NCBI RefSeq assembly: GCF_012676905.1
Contig: NZ_CP051428.1
Coordinates: 4,647,001-4,711,000 of the forward strand
DNA: 64,000 nt
Direction of reading: 5' to 3'
Source: Paenibacillus albicereus
GTDB taxonomy: Bacteria > Bacillota > Bacilli > Paenibacillales > Paenibacillaceae
Within the stretch, counting starts at the first letter, position 1; each line of letters begins with the position of its first letter. Made by a program: the position numbers and the translations under genes. Below are positions 54,154 to 64,000 of the stretch, piece by piece. The notes under the pieces are model-generated. The model was given only the letters and a program-made list of their open reading frames with translations. It was not told the DNA's origin and searched no databases.

Positions 54154-55419
54154 TCAGCCCTCCAGCTTGAAGCCTTGGCCGATGACCTCGGCCGTATGGC
54201 TGATGATGACGAAAGCGTTCGGATCGACCTGCTGCACGAGCCGCTTGAGCTCTGGCACTTCGTTCTGGCTGACGACGACCATCAGCACCGTGCGGGCGTC
54301 GCCGGTGAAGCCGCCATGGGCATCGAGGCGCGTCAGGCCGCGGTCCAGGTCATGCAGCACCGCATCCGCCAGCTCCTCCGAGCGCGCGCTGATGATGAAA
54401 GCCACCTTGGACAAGGCGAGGCCGGTCTGCACGATGTCGATCGTCTTGCTCGTCACGAACAGGCCGATGAGCGCATAGAGCGCCTTTTCCGGGGAGAGGA
54501 AGAGGCCTGCGGCCGCGATGACGAGGCCGTCCATGCAAGCGACGGACAGCCCGAGCGGCAGTCCCGTGTAGCGGTGCAGGATCTGCGCGGCGAGGTCGGT
54601 GCCGCCGGTCGAGCCGCGGCCGCGGAACACGAGGCCTAAGCCGATCCCGACGCCGATCCCCCCGTAGATCGAGGCGAGCAGCGGATTGTCCGTCGGCGCG
54701 CCCCAGTGGGCCGTCAGCAGGACGAACAGCGGCAGCACCGCCGAGCCGACGAGCGTCTGCAGCGCGAACCGGCGGCCGAGCAGCGCCATGCCCGCCAGGA
54801 ACAGCGGGATGTTGAGCGCCCACTGCACGTAGGCCGGCGTGAAGCCGTACAGGTGCTGCAGCAGCACGGATACGCCGCTGATGCCGCCCGAGGCGATGCC
54901 GTTCGGCAGCAGGAAGCAGTTGAAGCTCGCCGCGATGACGAGCGCGCCCGCGAGCAGCGACAGCAGGTTCGAGAGCCGCTGGTCGAGCAGCGGCTTTTTG
55001 GGCTTGCGCGGCTTGCGCGCTCGGGGCCGTCCCGGCTCACGAGAGCCGAGGGACTCCGGGACGGATGGGGCGGCCGTGCGGCCCGTCCCGCCTGCTTCCG
55101 GCTTCGCCTGCTCCATCCGTGCGGCCGGCGCCTCCATGCCCGCATGCATTTCAGCCGGCTCGGCCCGCTCCCGGCCGCGCTCCGCCGTTCGGGCGGCGCG
55201 CAGCAGCTCGGGATCGGCCTCACCCGCCGCCCTATCGAACGGCTTGCCGCCGTCCCTAGGGTCCGTTCCGGCCGTTCTTGCCGCATTCGTTCTTTCCTGC
55301 TCCGGACGCGGCCCGTCCCGCTTCCTTCCTTTCAATGGATGGGATCCACCTTGCTCCTGCTCTTCCACCGCTGTCTTCCCCTTCCTATGGTCCATGCGCC
55401 CGCCGCTCTGCCGCGACAC
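54154..55419 (-). CDS. YitT-family membrane protein (DUF161 + DUF2179) with long N-terminal extension
   Basis: The C-terminal ~280 residues are a standard YitT protein: five or six helices (LLSLLAGALVIAASFNCFLL onward; GRGSTGGTDLAAQI) and a DUF2179 domain at the end (TRLDAHGGFTGDARTVLMVV). The role of the family is unknown. The first ~140 residues are a hydrophilic Arg/Glu/Pro-rich extension absent from typical ~285-residue members. GTG 55419 has AAGGTGAT upstream, ATG 55395 is next, and internal ATGs (e.g. residue 103) are alternatives. Confidence 0.8.
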   Translation of the reverse strand: MSRQSGGRMDHRKGKTAVEEQEQGGSHPLKGRKRDGPRPEQERTNAARTAGTDPRDGGKPFDRAAGEADPELLRAARTAERGRERAEPAEMHAGMEAPAARMEQAKPEAGGTGRTAAPSVPESLGSREPGRPRARKPRKPKKPLLDQRLSNLLSLLAGALVIAASFNCFLLPNGIASGGISGVSVLLQHLYGFTPAYVQWALNIPLFLAGMALLGRRFALQTLVGSAVLPLFVLLTAHWGAPTDNPLLASIYGGIGVGIGLGLVFRGRGSTGGTDLAAQILHRYTGLPLGLSVACMDGLVIAAAGLFLSPEKALYALIGLFVTSKTIDIVQTGLALSKVAFIISARSEELADAVLHDLDRGLTRLDAHGGFTGDARTVLMVVVSQNEVPELKRLVQQVDPNAFVIISHTAEVIGQGFKLEG

Positions 55420-55445
55420 CGCGCATCACCTTTTCCTTCCGCGCG

Positions 55446-55486
55446 AAAAAGAGTTCCCCACTTGATTCAAGTGTCGGAACTCTTTT
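55446..55486 (-). terminator. Terminator of secA-prfB
   Basis: AAAAGAGTTCC and GGAACTCTTTT enclose a CACTT/AAGTG stem; TTTTT follows on the minus strand. It lies only 27 bases before the GTG of the YitT gene. Confidence 0.9.
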
Positions 55487-55513
55487 CCTCTTTTATTCGG
55501 TCGCGCCGACCAG

Positions 55514-56633
55514 CTACCCCTCTTCGGGCTTCTGCTTGATCTGATGGCGCAGATAGCCGTTGATGAACGCATCCAGGTCGCCGTCCATCACGGCGCCGAC
55601 GTTGCCCGTCTCCACCGACGTGCGATGGTCCTTGACCATGCTGTACGGGTGGAACACGTACGAACGGATCTGGCTGCCCCAGGCGATGTCGGACTGCTCG
55701 CCGCGAATCTCGGCCAGATGCTTCTGCTGTTCCTCGATCTTGCGCTCGTACAGCTTGGAGCGGAGCATCTTCATCGCGCGGTCGCGGTTCTGGATCTGCG
55801 AGCGCTCCGTCTGGCAAGCGACGACGATGCCCGACGGCATGTGCGTGATCCGGATCGCCGACTCCGTCTTGTTGACGTGCTGGCCGCCCGCGCCGCTCGA
55901 GCGGTACGTATCGACCTTGAGGTCTTCCGGACGGATCTCGATCTCGATGTCGTCGTCGATCTCCGGCATGATGTCGCAGGAGACGAACGACGTGTGGCGG
56001 CGGCCGGAAGCGTCGAACGGCGAGATGCGCACGAGGCGGTGCACGCCTTTCTCCGCCTTGAGGTAGCCGTAGGCGTTATGACCCTTGATGCTGATCGTAA
56101 CGCTCTTGAGGCCGGCTTCGTCGCCCGGCAGGTAGTCGAGCACCTCGACCTTGTAGCCGTGCTTCTCCGCCCAACGCGTGTACATCCGGTACAGCATCTG
56201 GCCCCAGTCCTGCGACTCCGTGCCGCCCGCGCCGGGATGAAGCTCCAGGATCGCGTCCAGCTTGTCGTACGGCTGGTTGAGCAGCAGCGTCAGCTCGAAA
56301 TCGCCGATCTTGCCCATCAGGTCGGCGACGCCTTCCGTCAGCTCGCCGTCGAGGGAGCCGTCGTCCTCCTCGGCGGCCAGCTCCAGCAAGGTGTCGAGGT
56401 CCTCGCGCTGCGTGCTCAGCTTTTCATACTGCTCGACGACGGACTTCACGGCGTTCAGCTCCGCGATGACCTTTTGAGCCTTCTCATTGTCGTCCCAGAA
56501 ATCCGGCGCCGTCATCTTCTCTTCGAAATTGGCTATGATCTCCTGTTTGAGATCTAAGTCAAAGAGACCCCCTGAGATCTTGGAGCCGCTTTGCCGCCTC
56601 GCGCAGGTCTTGCTTAACCGTTACGTCGATCAT
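55514..56633 (-). CDS. prfB: Peptide chain release factor 2, with programmed +1 frameshift
   Basis: RF2 recognises UGA and UAA. The first 25 codons ([20 protein letters not shown]...) run from ATG 56633 to an in-frame TGA at 56561-56559. Translation then shifts +1 at CTT-TGA-C and continues to 55514, giving about 372 residues. The stimulator AGGGGG lies at 56573-56568, 3 bases before CTT. The SPF codon-recognition motif (RISPFDASG) and the GGQ motif ([12 protein letters not shown]) are present. GAGGTG lies 10 bases before the ATG. Downstream of secA. Confidence 0.96.
56558..56573 (-). promoter_or_regulatory. prfB: RF2 autoregulatory frameshift site
   Basis: AGGGGGTCTCTTTGAC: Shine-Dalgarno-like stimulator, slippery CTT, TGA stop and following C. 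Low RF2 favours the +1 shift and so restores RF2. Confidence 0.95.
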
Positions 56634-56727
56634 GACAATGCTTCACCTCAAATTTTCATAAATTCACGAAGGAAGCCGGTCGAGCAGGCGGAGCGCCTCC
56701 CTCCCGGCCCTTCATGCGATGCGATGC

Positions 56728-59235
<2,508 letters not shown>

Positions 59236-59415
59236 GGTTTTCCCCTTTCGTGAGACCACTTTGCCTTAATTTTAACAGTTGTCCGATGCTGCCGCAATCA
59301 GACTGGAGGCTTTTCCAGCATTATATACGTCGTCCGTCCGGAAAGTGTTGTCCCGACGAGCAGCGCCGGCGGCGGACGCCGCCTCAGCGCCTTTCCGCCA
59401 CTTTCCTTACCTATT

Positions 59416-59446
59416 AAAAAGCCCCCTCCCGGAAAGGGAGAGGGCG
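59416..59446 (-). terminator. Terminator after hpf
   Basis: On the minus strand GCCCTCTCCC-TTTCC-GGGAGGGGGC followed by T5. Confidence 0.85.
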
Positions 59447-59478
59447 CTGCAGATCGCAAGCCGTCGGGCGCGCTGCCG

Positions 59479-60027
59479 CTACTCCTGCTCGATCAGGCCG
59501 TAGCGGCCGTCGTCGCGTCGGTAGACGACGTTGACTTCCTTGGTCTCGCTATTATGGAAGACAAAGAAGCTGTGGCCGACCATGTCCATCTGGAGGATCG
59601 CTTCCTCCACATCCATCGGCTTGAGCTTGAAGCGCTTCATCCGTACCACTTCAAGGTCCTCTTCCGGCTCCTGCACGGCGACAGAGGCGGTGTCGTCCTC
59701 GCGGAACAGCGTCTTGATGCTCTCAGCCTGGCGGAATTTGCGGTTGACTTTGGTCTTATGCTTCCGGATCTGACGTTCCAGCTTGTCGACGACGGCATCG
59801 ACCGAAGCGTACATGTCGGGACTCTTCTCCTCGGCTCTCAGGAGCACGCCCGGGAGCGGGATCGTCACCTCGATGCCGTGGCGTCCTTTGTGGACGGTCA
59901 TCGTCACGCTGGTATCAGCGGCAGGGGGGGCATCAAAATACTTATCCAGGCGGTTCAACTTCTTCTCGACGTAATCCCTCATGGCATCCGTCACAGGAAC
60001 GTTCTGACCTCGAATGTTGTATTTCAT
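59479..60027 (-). CDS. hpf: Ribosome hibernation promoting factor, long form
   Basis: A 182-residue long HPF (B. subtilis YvyD type). N-terminal S30AE domain (1-100, MKYNIRGQNVPVTDAMRDYV) and C-terminal S30AE_C domain (about 125-182, RMKRFKLKPMDVEEAI, GHSFFVFHNSET). It dimerises 70S ribosomes into inactive 100S particles in stationary phase. AAAGGAGGAG precedes the ATG. Confidence 0.95.
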   Translation of the reverse strand: MKYNIRGQNVPVTDAMRDYVEKKLNRLDKYFDAPPAADTSVTMTVHKGRHGIEVTIPLPGVLLRAEEKSPDMYASVDAVVDKLERQIRKHKTKVNRKFRQAESIKTLFREDDTASVAVQEPEEDLEVVRMKRFKLKPMDVEEAILQMDMVGHSFFVFHNSETKEVNVVYRRDDGRYGLIEQE

Positions 60028-60053
60028 GAAGCACTCCTCCTTTACATGGTTTT

Positions 60054-60083
60054 AGTATACCACGAGGACCGTTTTCGAATCAA
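60054..60083 (-). promoter_or_regulatory. Candidate hpf promoter
   Basis: TTGATT (60083-60078), 18-base spacer, TATACT (60059-60054), about 27 bases before the start codon. Confidence 0.5.
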
Positions 60084-60240
60084 AAGACTAATTTGTGTAT
60101 TTCGAATTTTCAGATTAATAGAGGCGGAAGGCGATTTCTTGTTGTCCCATTGGCCGGATGTGCGCTTCGTCACGCCTCGTCGTCTGACATGCCGCTTCGA
60201 GGCGGCTCGGAGCAGTCTGTCGGCGAGCAGGCGAAGACGC

Positions 60241-60264
60241 AAAAAAAGAGGTCCTTCGCAGGAC
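60241..60264 (-). terminator. Terminator after the cold-shock gene
   Basis: GGTCCT-GCGA-AGGACC on the minus strand, then TCTTTTTTT. Confidence 0.8.
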
Positions 60265-60318
60265 CCCGTAAGGGTTTGGTCAGTCGAATCATCTATGCGT
60301 GGCCGAGCGGCCGGATGA

Positions 60319-60516
60319 TTACAGTTTGACGACGTTGGCTGCTTGTGGACCGCGAGCGCCTTCTACGATGTCGAACTCGACGGATTGGCCTTCTTCCAGG
60401 GTTTTGAAGCCCTCGGATTGGATAGCGGAGAAGTGTACGAATACGTCGCCGCCTTGCTCCGTCTCAATGAAGCCATAGCCTTTTTCTGCGTTGAACCATT
60501 TCACTTTACCTTGCAT
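60319..60516 (-). CDS. Cold-shock protein (CspA family)
   Basis: A 65-residue single cold-shock domain: RNP1 KGYGFI and RNP2 VFVHF are intact, ending [10 protein letters not shown]. An RNA chaperone that keeps mRNA unstructured, especially in the cold. AAGGGA lies 10 bases before the ATG. It follows a leader of about 55 bases from its promoter. The specific paralogue (cspB/C/D) is not assigned. Confidence 0.95.
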   Translation of the reverse strand: MQGKVKWFNAEKGYGFIETEQGGDVFVHFSAIQSEGFKTLEEGQSVEFDIVEGARGPQAANVVKL

Positions 60517-60579
60517 TCAGAACATTCCCTTCATCTTCAAATGCTGTGAGACGCCGACAGGTGCATGGCCCACATTTTG

Positions 60580-60609
60580 ACTATAGCACCGGGATCAAAC
60601 AGTTGTCAA
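60580..60609 (-). promoter_or_regulatory. Strong promoter of the cold-shock gene
   Basis: TTGACA (60609-60604), 18-base spacer, extended -10 TGCTATAGT with TATAGT at 60585-60580. Confidence 0.75.
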
Positions 60610-60815
60610 CATGACATGGAAGCGGATTCATTCCACTCATAAATGATGGTCGTATCTTATGTCGATTTGAGTAAAATGCTGTCATGTTTCAGATCATAGG
60701 GATATGCTGAACAAACCATAGAAGAACATTAAGTATTTACAGCGTTTTGTCGATAGCTAGTTAAAGATCACGGCTTCGTTACTATCGGCTTTCAGAATTG
60801 GAGGGAAACGCCCCT

Positions 60816-61976
60816 GTGACTCAAGGCATCTACAATTTTTGCCCTCATGTCTCCTATACGAACGAGCATCTCATGAAAGACTGCTGTCTTATTCCCTACA
60901 CTTTCCACACCGAGCTCGGCTGGGAAGCCGTAATCGTTACTGCACCTGGAGAAGAATTGACCTACCATGGGCTCCTGCCTGGCCTGCAGATTGATTTTAT
61001 TGGCCAATCTGGGGATTACAACAATCCATACGTGCTGGAAGAGTGGGTCGCCGCTTGCATCAACTATATCTCGGCACATGCCCATAAAATTGACTTCTTC
61101 TTTTGCTTCGGCCCGTATACCTCTTACTTCAGCATGATTGACCAGTACAAGAAGCTTCGTCCTGACGGCAAAGTCATTCTGAAACTGGATGCCAATTCCA
61201 CCTGGATGGACCAGATACCTTTCCATCAACCGGATCACCAGGCATTTTTCAGCCGCTGTGATTTGATTACCGTGGAATCCAAGACATTGAAACGATATCT
61301 TTCAAAAAAATGGCCCTATATCATTGACTATGTTCCTAACGGCTCTTTTAAAGCCGATTCTCTCTCCTCTAAGAAAGTCCGTTTTCAAGACAAGGAGAAC
61401 GTCATTCTGACGGTAGGCCGGCTAGGAACCGCTCAGAAAGCAACTCCGCTCCTGTTGGAAGCCTTCGCTCAGGCCGCCCGTCTGCTACCTGACTGGAAGC
61501 TCCGGCTGGTCGGAAGCTGGGAGGCTTCTTTCGAGCCTTATCGAGAACGGTACTTTGAGTTGCATCCCGAGCTTCGAGAGCGGGTCACCTTTACCGGAAA
61601 GATTCTGGATAAAGCTATTCTCGAAGCGGAATACGCGCGAGCCAAAGTGTTCGTCATCTCCTCCCTGATGGAAGGCGGTACGCCGAATGTGTGGGCCGAG
61701 GCCGCCCGCAACGGGTGCTATGTCCTCTGCAGTGAAATCGACGCTGTCGACGAGGCTACGAATAAAGGGACTTGCGGAAGAAGCTTCGAAGTCGGAAACG
61801 CGGCCGAGCTCGCCCTGGCGATGCTGGACGTCTGTCGGGACGAGCATCGCCTTTCCAAAGGTTGCGCCGATATCCAGCGCTATCAGGAACGCTATTTTGA
61901 TTATAAAAAAATCGTTCGTAAGATGAACCTTCTGCTGACAATCTCCAAGGGGGCCGTTAACCATCAAAGAGATTAA
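60816..61976 (+). CDS. GT4-family glycosyltransferase
   Basis: A 386-residue GT-B fold glycosyltransferase without membrane helices. The C-terminal half has VILTVGRLGTAQKATPLLLE (the GRL/K loop), the KVFVISSLMEGGTPNVWAEA nucleotide-sugar motif (usually EGFP) and a Rossmann end. It probably adds a sugar to a surface polymer or protein. GTG 60816 with GGAGG 11 bases upstream is chosen over TTG 60798, which overlaps that site. GC content and codon use are lower than in the rest of the window. First gene of a likely operon. Confidence 0.82.
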   Translation: MTQGIYNFCPHVSYTNEHLMKDCCLIPYTFHTELGWEAVIVTAPGEELTYHGLLPGLQIDFIGQSGDYNNPYVLEEWVAACINYISAHAHKIDFFFCFGPYTSYFSMIDQYKKLRPDGKVILKLDANSTWMDQIPFHQPDHQAFFSRCDLITVESKTLKRYLSKKWPYIIDYVPNGSFKADSLSSKKVRFQDKENVILTVGRLGTAQKATPLLLEAFAQAARLLPDWKLRLVGSWEASFEPYRERYFELHPELRERVTFTGKILDKAILEAEYARAKVFVISSLMEGGTPNVWAEAARNGCYVLCSEIDAVDEATNKGTCGRSFEVGNAAELALAMLDVCRDEHRLSKGCADIQRYQERYFDYKKIVRKMNLLLTISKGAVNHQRD

Positions 61977-62040
61977 AAGACTCCGTTTATATGGAGAAAT
62001 ATTTGAACTGAAGAACTGCGAGCTGTGGTTTGAGGATCGG

Positions 62041-62973
62041 TTGATCCATCGTTTCCTTGATCCTCTCCAGAACTGGTCCGCCATTTCCGTTCAACGACAG
62101 GCGGAGAACTTTCTAGCTATCATCAACTCTATCTATGGTCTGAAAGCACCGGAAGCTTTCCAGGCGCAAATGGTACTCTTGTTAGGCTGCCTGTATCGAC
62201 AGCTGTCTGCATCCCCAGACCCGATCACCGTTCTAAATATAGAATCTGGAACGAACCTGTCCTTCTTTTCCAGCATCCTTCATAGCTTCAATGCTCAGCA
62301 TCGGTACGTCACTTTTCGTTTGCCCTCTTCTACCGTATCGGCGACAGCTGCCGGCGCCTTCATCCGGGGACAAGATCTGCATGATCTAGCCCTGTTGTCC
62401 GAGAAGACTTTTTCGTTTATTCTCATCGATATTGAATTAACACAGCTCAGCGGCGAAGGCAACTTGATAGCATCTTGCAAACGTCTGCTTCGTCCAGGCG
62501 GTCAGCTGGCAGCCTTCGGTTCGGGGCGCTGTTCCATTGATATAAAGGAATTAGAGCACGACGGAGCCTGCGAAATCTTCCAGCTGGGAGAAGAAAGCTT
62601 TGTATGGTCGTACACGAAGAACCTTGTCTGCCCTGATTTTTTCGCTCCCCCTTATATTCATGAATTAAACCTATTGCAGCATGAATTGGAACAGAAAATG
62701 CAGGCTCTTTTTGCCGCTCCGTTCTGTTCCGAGCGATCTAGCGACTATCAACCGTTTCTTAGCAACGCTATCTATGCCGCGCGAGAAATGGAACGGCATC
62801 TATCACTGTCACGTCCCTTGTTTTACGATTTGGACTTGAAAAATCAAGCAAACGATCTAACCCATTCGCTGCTTGATCTGGCAGTAGCAATTGCCATGGA
62901 GTCCGATGAAGCCTTTTTCCTTGCTAGGGTCTTGGAACAATTCTCCACTTGGAAAGCATGTCTCTCCATCTAA
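62041..62973 (+). CDS. SAM-methyltransferase-like protein of unknown target
   Basis: A 310-residue protein. The middle part resembles a class I methyltransferase fold: VLNIESGTNLSFFSSIL in place of motif I, FILIDIELTQL, and CKRLLRPGGQLAAFGSG as the post-motif. The glycine-rich SAM loop is weak, so activity is doubtful. TTG 62041 is the first standard start (GAGG 5 bases upstream), but the frame is open and coding-like back to about 61945 (LTIKEIKRLRLYGEIFELKN) with AAGGGGG before it, so a rare start codon upstream is possible. Same strand and transcript as the GT4. Confidence 0.55.
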   Translation: MIHRFLDPLQNWSAISVQRQAENFLAIINSIYGLKAPEAFQAQMVLLLGCLYRQLSASPDPITVLNIESGTNLSFFSSILHSFNAQHRYVTFRLPSSTVSATAAGAFIRGQDLHDLALLSEKTFSFILIDIELTQLSGEGNLIASCKRLLRPGGQLAAFGSGRCSIDIKELEHDGACEIFQLGEESFVWSYTKNLVCPDFFAPPYIHELNLLQHELEQKMQALFAAPFCSERSSDYQPFLSNAIYAAREMERHLSLSRPLFYDLDLKNQANDLTHSLLDLAVAIAMESDEAFFLARVLEQFSTWKACLSI

Positions 62974-62976
62974 ATG

Positions 62977-63010
62977 AAAAGGGGCTTCGTCTTGAAGACG
63001 AAGCCTTTTC
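62977..63010. terminator. Bidirectional terminator between convergent genes
   Basis: AAAAGGGGCTTCGTC pairs with GACGAAGCCTTTT around TTGA. Confidence 0.85.
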
Positions 63011-63037
63011 TCTATGATTTCTATGGATGGGATATGT

Positions 63038-64000
63038 TTAACTAAGAATCAAACGTTGTTCCGCATCTTGAATAAGGGACTCTATCGCCTCATCTCGATG
63101 CTTAAGCTGGTTGAGATAGGTCAAAGCCAGCCGATGCTCTCCGAGATGGTACAAAAAAGCGCCTAAGTTGAATACAGTCAACTGATGCTGCGGATCCAGT
63201 ACAAGAGCTTGCTGCAGCAAGGGAATAATTTTCTCAAGGTCATTCCATTCAATGAACGTATCGCAAAGGGAATTCAAGATTGGAATCATAGCTTTGCCGT
63301 AGTTGCTCAGCGAAGCTATAGCATATTGAAACAACTCGGAATCGTCTTTTACAAGAGAGGCTAGTTCCTGCACAATGGCTTTTGAACTGCCTTGAGCCGC
63401 AAGCAGCTGTGCCAACAAATCGACTTCTTGGACAGGAGCCTGCTGACGCAAACGAACAATGTATTGATAAGTGGACGCTTGGTCGGAGAAATCCGATAGA
63501 CGGGACAGGGTGCTCAAGCGATCCAGCAAGCCTTGCTGCTCTATGCTCAAAGGAATGCGGGAGGAGCCTAGGTCAACTTGGCTGAATCCGGCATCGTTGA
63601 ACATCTCGACCAACTGCTGCTTGGTGAAAAACCTCATGTGAGTGCGGTCAAGCAAGCCGGCGTCTGCATACTCCCACTTGCCGTTCAACAAGTCTTGCAA
63701 GATGGAAATATGCATGACGTTCGGCAAGCTGACCAGCATCTGCCCTCTCGGCTTCAGATACCGCTTCATATTGCGTACGACCAACCATGGATCGATCAAG
63801 TGTTCCAGAACATCAGCGAATATGATGTAATCAAAATAACCTTCGTCATAGCTCATCTGCTGTTCGATATTATCCGCCCTGACTTGTGCAAACGTAGCGG
63901 CGATTTTTGCGGAATGCTCGTTAAGCTCGATTCCATGAAGCTCGGCGTTCTTGAATAGATGCTTGATATTCAGCAGCGTGCCTCCGCAAGCACATCCGAC
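63038..64000 (-). CDS. Methyltransferase domain plus TPR-like region (partial, runs off right edge)
   Basis: At least 320 residues; the N-terminus lies beyond base 64000. Motif I VGCACGGTLL is at the very edge, followed by GIELNEHSAK, FDYIIFADVLEHL and the LKPRGQMLVSLPN post-motif of Methyltransf_23-type enzymes. The C-terminal part (LQQALVLDPQHQLTVFNLGA, HLGEHRLALTYLNQL) has TPR-like helices. Such fusions are common in Paenibacillus S-layer or flagellin glycosylation clusters. Composition is lower in GC, like the two genes before it. Confidence 0.8.
   Translation of the reverse strand, partial: VGCACGGTLLNIKHLFKNAELHGIELNEHSAKIAATFAQVRADNIEQQMSYDEGYFDYIIFADVLEHLIDPWLVVRNMKRYLKPRGQMLVSLPNVMHISILQDLLNGKWEYADAGLLDRTHMRFFTKQQLVEMFNDAGFSQVDLGSSRIPLSIEQQGLLDRLSTLSRLSDFSDQASTYQYIVRLRQQAPVQEVDLLAQLLAAQGSSKAIVQELASLVKDDSELFQYAIASLSNYGKAMIPILNSLCDTFIEWNDLEKIIPLLQQALVLDPQHQLTVFNLGAFLYHLGEHRLALTYLNQLKHRDEAIESLIQDAEQRLILS

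Overview
The window is chromosomal DNA from a GC-rich, low-G+C-phylum (Bacillota) organism. It most resembles the Paenibacillaceae (Paenibacillus/Cohnella type). The reasons are the gene neighbourhoods ftsE-ftsX-envC-like-ctpB-minJ and secA-prfB, an SLH-domain surface protein, Bacillus-type proteins (general stress protein 39, YhfW, YdeI, YitT and VanW/YoaR-like families), strong AAGGAGG-type ribosome binding sites with frequent GTG/TTG starts, and long GC-rich intrinsic terminators. No tRNA, rRNA, CRISPR array or recognisable insertion sequence was seen.

Layout. 0-10 kb: a membrane HD-GYP protein cut by the left edge, an aldose epimerase, a GNAT, a GSP39-like dehydrogenase, a thioredoxin-reductase-like flavoprotein, a VanY lipoprotein, an alpha/beta hydrolase, a membrane-anchored parvulin and a CLC-family transporter. 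10-17 kb: the division and envelope cluster minJ, ctpB, an EnvC-like LytM protein, ftsX and ftsE, all on the minus strand, with a small decayed gene between ctpB and the EnvC-like gene. 17-23 kb: repeat-rich intergenic DNA, an ECF sigma/anti-sigma pair, a Rieske-FAD oxidoreductase, a YdeI homologue and an ArsR/SRPBCC pair. 23-29.6 kb: a VanW protein, a protein of unknown function and two c-di-GMP proteins (EAL alone; MHYT-PAS-GGDEF-EAL). 29.6-36.6 kb: an accessory island with a candidate type I toxin-antitoxin locus next to a four-gene type I restriction operon (hsdM, hsdS, a DUF6602-like putative nuclease, hsdR). hsdS and the accessory gene are strikingly AT-rich. 36.7-41.8 kb: TraX-like protein, two tiny coupled ORFs and a large SLH protein. 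41.9-50.5 kb: the complete arginine operon argC-J-B-D-F-G-H behind a good promoter with an ARG-box-like site. 50.8-55.4 kb: a four-gene lipid-linked sugar operon (GT-C, GT2, DUF2304, SMR-like) and a YitT protein. 55.5-60.5 kb: prfB with its programmed frameshift, secA, hpf and a cold-shock gene. 60.8-64 kb: the start of a lower-GC surface-glycosylation cluster (GT4, two methyltransferase-like proteins), cut by the right edge.

How the genes fit together: much of the window serves the cell envelope. FtsEX gates the periplasmic LytM protein, CtpB and MinJ belong to sporulation and division, SecA exports the parvulin, VanY, VanW and SLH proteins, and the glycosyltransferase operons probably decorate surface polymers. 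Three c-di-GMP enzymes (HD-GYP, EAL, GGDEF-EAL) suggest surface or biofilm signalling. The most novel-looking part is the 29.6-36.7 kb defence island: a putative PD-(D/E)XK accessory protein embedded in a type I RM operon, flanked by a holin-like toxin with a sequestered ribosome binding site and a convergent antisense promoter.
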